Of a stretch of 40,585 bases of DNA, positions 40,528 to 40,585 are shown in pieces. Below the pieces are notes generated by a model. The model worked only from the letters and a program-made list of their open reading frames with translations, was not told the origin of the DNA and made no database searches. Where the stretch lies: the NCBI GenBank assembly GCA_021781555.1, contig JAJXWQ010000029.1, positions 1-40,585 on the forward strand, written 5' to 3'. This DNA comes from a bacterium (GTDB taxonomy: Bacteria > Cyanobacteriota > Sericytochromatia > S15B-MN24 > VGJW01). Made by a program: the position numbers and the translations under genes. How positions within the stretch are numbered: the first letter of the stretch is position 1; every line of letters starts with the position of its first letter.

Positions 40528-40585
40528 GGCAGCTGCCTCCAGCCCCGGAGGTCTTCGCCCGCGATCCCTGCCAGGTCAGCGACCT

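Noticed and set aside
1-40585. tRNA, rRNA or known riboswitch genes
   Set aside because: No cloverleaf with a GTTCGA-type T loop and CCA-proximal stem, and no recognised riboswitch core, was found on either strand by eye.

Overview
The window is GC-rich chromosomal DNA from a motile, Gram-negative-type bacterium: it has two lipobox proteins with Ca-binding or HAD folds, an LPP20-like exported protein, a chemotaxis operon and the str ribosomal operon. There is no phage or plasmid backbone and no intact insertion sequence. Phylum cannot be fixed from sequence alone. A sucrose-phosphate synthase-like GT4, a sucrose-phosphatase and a GH100 neutral invertase, together with a cyanobacterial-looking signal-less NiFe hydrogenase and no photosynthesis genes, would fit a non-photosynthetic relative of Cyanobacteria (inference).

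Layout. 1-1430: minus-strand rpsL-rpsG-fusA (fusA runs off the left edge) with a clear promoter. 1676-5250: L,D-transpeptidase-like protein, LPP20-like exported protein, a RidA-family protein and an overlapping bacterial LIM-DA1 metallopeptidase. 5396-9353: acrylyl-CoA reductase, a lipoprotein with 14-residue repeats, and malic enzyme. 9435-12204: folate genes folC, then divergent folP-folB joined by a bridging mini-ORF. 12299-14283: an unknown protein, a tandem 104-bp repeat doublet and an M23 peptidase. 14306-22022: a minus-strand operon of response regulator, DHp-REC-adenylate cyclase, NiFe hydrogenase small and large subunits, maturation protease and hybrid histidine kinase. 22086-27092: sucrose metabolism around a LysR regulator fused to an RCK_C (TrkA_C) domain. 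27206-30332: EF-hand lipoprotein, HAD lipoprotein, MFS transporter. 31080-34742: two coupled histidine kinases with a convergent single-domain response regulator. 34854-40527: cheY-cheA-cheR-MBL-mcp operon.

The most interesting unit is the hydrogenase operon. A class III adenylate cyclase with two DHp-like domains but no kinase ATPase domain overlaps the hydrogenase small-subunit gene by one base (TGATG), and a hybrid kinase overlaps the maturation protease. This looks like an H2-responsive cAMP and phosphorelay system. The second is the LysR-RCK_C regulator divergent from sucrose-phosphate synthase, a possible c-di-AMP-responsive osmolyte switch analogous in layout to BusR. The third is a dispersed 104-bp inverted-repeat element, present in four clear copies and several decayed ones, that sits between genes and supplies stop codons to neighbours. 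Most neighbouring genes overlap or lie within a few bases of each other, so translational coupling is common here.
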